Source: JBHIFB01 sp046760905 | Lineage (GTDB): Bacteria; Gemmatimonadota; CAZMKB01 | DNA length: 24,890 bases | Direction: 5' to 3' | NCBI GenBank assembly: GCA_046760905.1 | Contig: JBHIFB010000039.1 | Span: 1-24,890 of the forward strand | Part shown: positions 23,727 to 24,890 of the stretch, piece by piece | How positions within the stretch are numbered: position 1 is the first letter of the stretch | How the letters are laid out: the number at the start of each line of letters is the position of its first letter | Notes under the pieces: model-generated | The model's input: the letters and a program-made list of their open reading frames with translations, nothing else | What the model was told of the DNA's origin: nothing | Database searches by the model: none | Program-made: the position numbers and the translations under genes

Positions 23727-24679
23727 TATTCCTCCCGGCTTCGGCGTGTGCGATCGAGAGAATGGTTCTTGAACCTGACTAGCTGCGCAACGATGCTTAC
23801 AGCGATTTCGGCGTCCGATTTTGAATTTATATCGAGGCCCACCGGCGATGAAACACGCTCCAACATCGATTCAGAGATCCCCTCCTTTTTAAGCTCTTCA
23901 AAGATTCTGTCCCGTCTCGTCTCAGAGCTCAAGAGCCCAACGTATGTACACCCCTTGATTAGTGCCCGCTTCAGAACGTCTCGGTCCCTCTCGAAATGAT
24001 GGGATAGGACAAGAACCATCGAGCTCTCATCAAAGCCCACGAATTCTTCATGAAGCCGGATGTGATCCACATTCTCGAATTTCGCGAGATAGCTGGCCCG
24101 CCAGTCGACGAGGTGGATCCGGAAGTCCATTTCATCGAGACACTTGATCACCTGCTGCGCCAGCGGAGTCGCACCGAAGATGTAGAGGTTTTCTGGAGGA
24201 TGAATTTCCTCGATGAAAATGCCCTCAAAAGGCCGCGGACTCTCACGGGAAAGCCTGATTGCACCGGTTTTGGGGTCATGTATCAGATAAACGGGTTCTT
24301 TCCGGGGGATATCCTCCGTCTTTTCCAGGTAATCCATCAATTCACGATAGATTTTTTTCTGTTCGCGGAAGACGGGCTCCAGAAGAACCTCGATGACACC
24401 CCCACAGAAGGTCCCATAGCCGAAAACGATGTCTGAAGGATCACTCGTATCTATCCTGACGATCACCGGCTTTCTCCGGGCAAACGCCTCTTTGCCCCGT
24501 GTAAGGATCTCCTGGTCCACACAACCGGCGCCTATGTTGCCGCAGACCGGCAGCGGATCGTCCACCTCGTAAAGTGCCTTCTCCCCCTTCTTTTTGTAAG
24601 TGTGCCCCTCGGTTTTAATGATCGTGGCAAGAATTCCCCGGCGGGCGCCTTCTATCTTTTTCAGCAGAGTGAGGTTCAT
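23726..24679 (-). CDS. xdhC: XdhC/CoxI family molybdenum-cofactor maturation factor
   Basis: The 317-residue protein has both XdhC domains. The N-terminal domain reads ILATIIKTEGHTYKKKGEKAL, CGNIGAGCVDQEI and FCGGVIEVLLEP. The Rossmann-like C-terminal domain reads LYIFGATPLAQQVIKCL, DWRASYLAKFENVD, VLSHHFERDRDVLKRAL, YVGLLSSETRRDRI and SPVGLDINSKSDAEIAVSIVAQLV. XdhC binds the matured (sulfurated) cofactor and hands it to the Mo subunit. Together with mocA it forms a cofactor-delivery pair for the hydroxylase encoded 14 kb downstream. The ATG at 24677-24679 directly follows the stop of an upstream open frame and has no clear ribosome binding site, so its translation may be coupled to that frame or use a leader signal I cannot see. 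Confidence 0.88.
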   Translation of the reverse strand: MNLTLLKKIEGARRGILATIIKTEGHTYKKKGEKALYEVDDPLPVCGNIGAGCVDQEILTRGKEAFARRKPVIVRIDTSDPSDIVFGYGTFCGGVIEVLLEPVFREQKKIYRELMDYLEKTEDIPRKEPVYLIHDPKTGAIRLSRESPRPFEGIFIEEIHPPENLYIFGATPLAQQVIKCLDEMDFRIHLVDWRASYLAKFENVDHIRLHEEFVGFDESSMVLVLSHHFERDRDVLKRALIKGCTYVGLLSSETRRDRIFEELKKEGISESMLERVSSPVGLDINSKSDAEIAVSIVAQLVRFKNHSLDRTRRSREE

Positions 24680-24886
24680 CTAAAAGTGATGCGGCAAACG
24701 GACAGTATATATCAAGGTCTCCCGTACTACTCCAATTGAAATATAAGAGAAGTTCATTGAGATGTAAAGTTCATAGATTCCCTGCCCGATCCTAAACACA
24801 GGCCTTAGACTGCTGAAAAGATCTCTCACAAGGGCAAGGGCTAAGCCAATCGAGTCGAAAAATCCCCTGATACCATCCTCCGGCAA
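24680..24886 (-). CDS. Uncertain ORF abutting xdhC, possibly the end of an upstream gene
   Basis: The frame is open to the window edge and ends with TAG directly before the xdhC ATG. About 68 residues are visible, including FFDSIGLALALVRDLF and YISMNFSYISIG, moderately hydrophobic with no motif I recognise. The only start within the window is TTG at 24884-24886, preceded by few bases. The exact abutment with xdhC and the missing ribosome binding site of xdhC speak for coupling. The AT-rich base composition and lack of a family speak for a non-coding leader. A possible promoter (TTGGAG, 18 bases, TATATA near 24700-24740) also lies in it. Undecided. Confidence 0.25.
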   Translation of the reverse strand: MPEDGIRGFFDSIGLALALVRDLFSSLRPVFRIGQGIYELYISMNFSYISIGVVRETLIYTVRLPHHF

Positions 24887-24890
24887 TACC

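Overview
The window looks like a chromosomal fragment of an anaerobic bacterium, probably from the FCB superphylum or a neighbouring candidate phylum. This is inferred from a C-terminal sorting-type domain (NYPNPFNP followed by a FlgD/Ig-like fold), an FGGSG-repeat secreted-protein start, an Asp-box protein end, a membrane sulfatase-like enzyme and oxygen-sensitive ferredoxin enzymes. I saw no rRNA, tRNA, CRISPR array or intact insertion sequence.

Layout. (1) 1-2.3 kb: the end of a secreted Asp-box protein and a convergent membrane-anchored sulfatase-superfamily protein. (2) 2.3-4.8 kb: a 0.6-kb divergent regulatory gap, then a flavin/Fe-S 'old yellow enzyme' oxidoreductase on the plus strand. 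(3) 4.85-6.9 kb: a gene graveyard. An intact-looking promoter leads into a truncated secreted protein. It is abutted by pieces of a QueG/reductive-dehalogenase-like Fe-S protein (minus strand) and an AbiEii-like nucleotidyltransferase, then a sorting domain with an in-frame stop and a frameshifted beta-propeller-like protein. (4) 6.9-23.0 kb: one long minus-strand operon. In order of transcription it holds an indolepyruvate:ferredoxin oxidoreductase (iorA, carrying an inserted GltD-like NAD(P)/FAD module, and iorB), hydantoinase/carboxylase-type subunits A (split by an amber codon) and B, an acyl-CoA dehydrogenase, the B12-binding and catalytic subunits of an acyl-CoA mutase, a family III CoA-transferase, and the FAD, 2Fe-2S and molybdopterin subunits of a xanthine-dehydrogenase-family hydroxylase. 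Most genes overlap by 4-29 bases or lie 1-2 bases apart. (5) 23.1-24.7 kb: mocA- and xdhC-like genes for molybdenum-cofactor maturation, same strand, upstream of the operon.

Reading of the operon. The set of enzyme classes matches, step for step, the anaerobic indoleacetate route known from Azoarcus/Aromatoleum: Mo-dependent C2 hydroxylation to the oxindole, ATP-dependent lactam opening by a hydantoinase-like enzyme to (2-aminophenyl)succinate, CoA transfer, B12-dependent carbon-skeleton rearrangement to (2-aminobenzyl)malonyl-CoA, and oxidation with decarboxylation towards 2-aminocinnamoyl-CoA. Here the set is joined to IorAB, which makes indoleacetyl-CoA from indolepyruvate, so the operon could run from the tryptophan transamination product downwards. 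The substrate assignment is inference; the enzyme classes are read from the sequence. No aminotransferase, transporter, regulator, enoyl-CoA hydratase or thiolase for the rest of the route is visible in the window.
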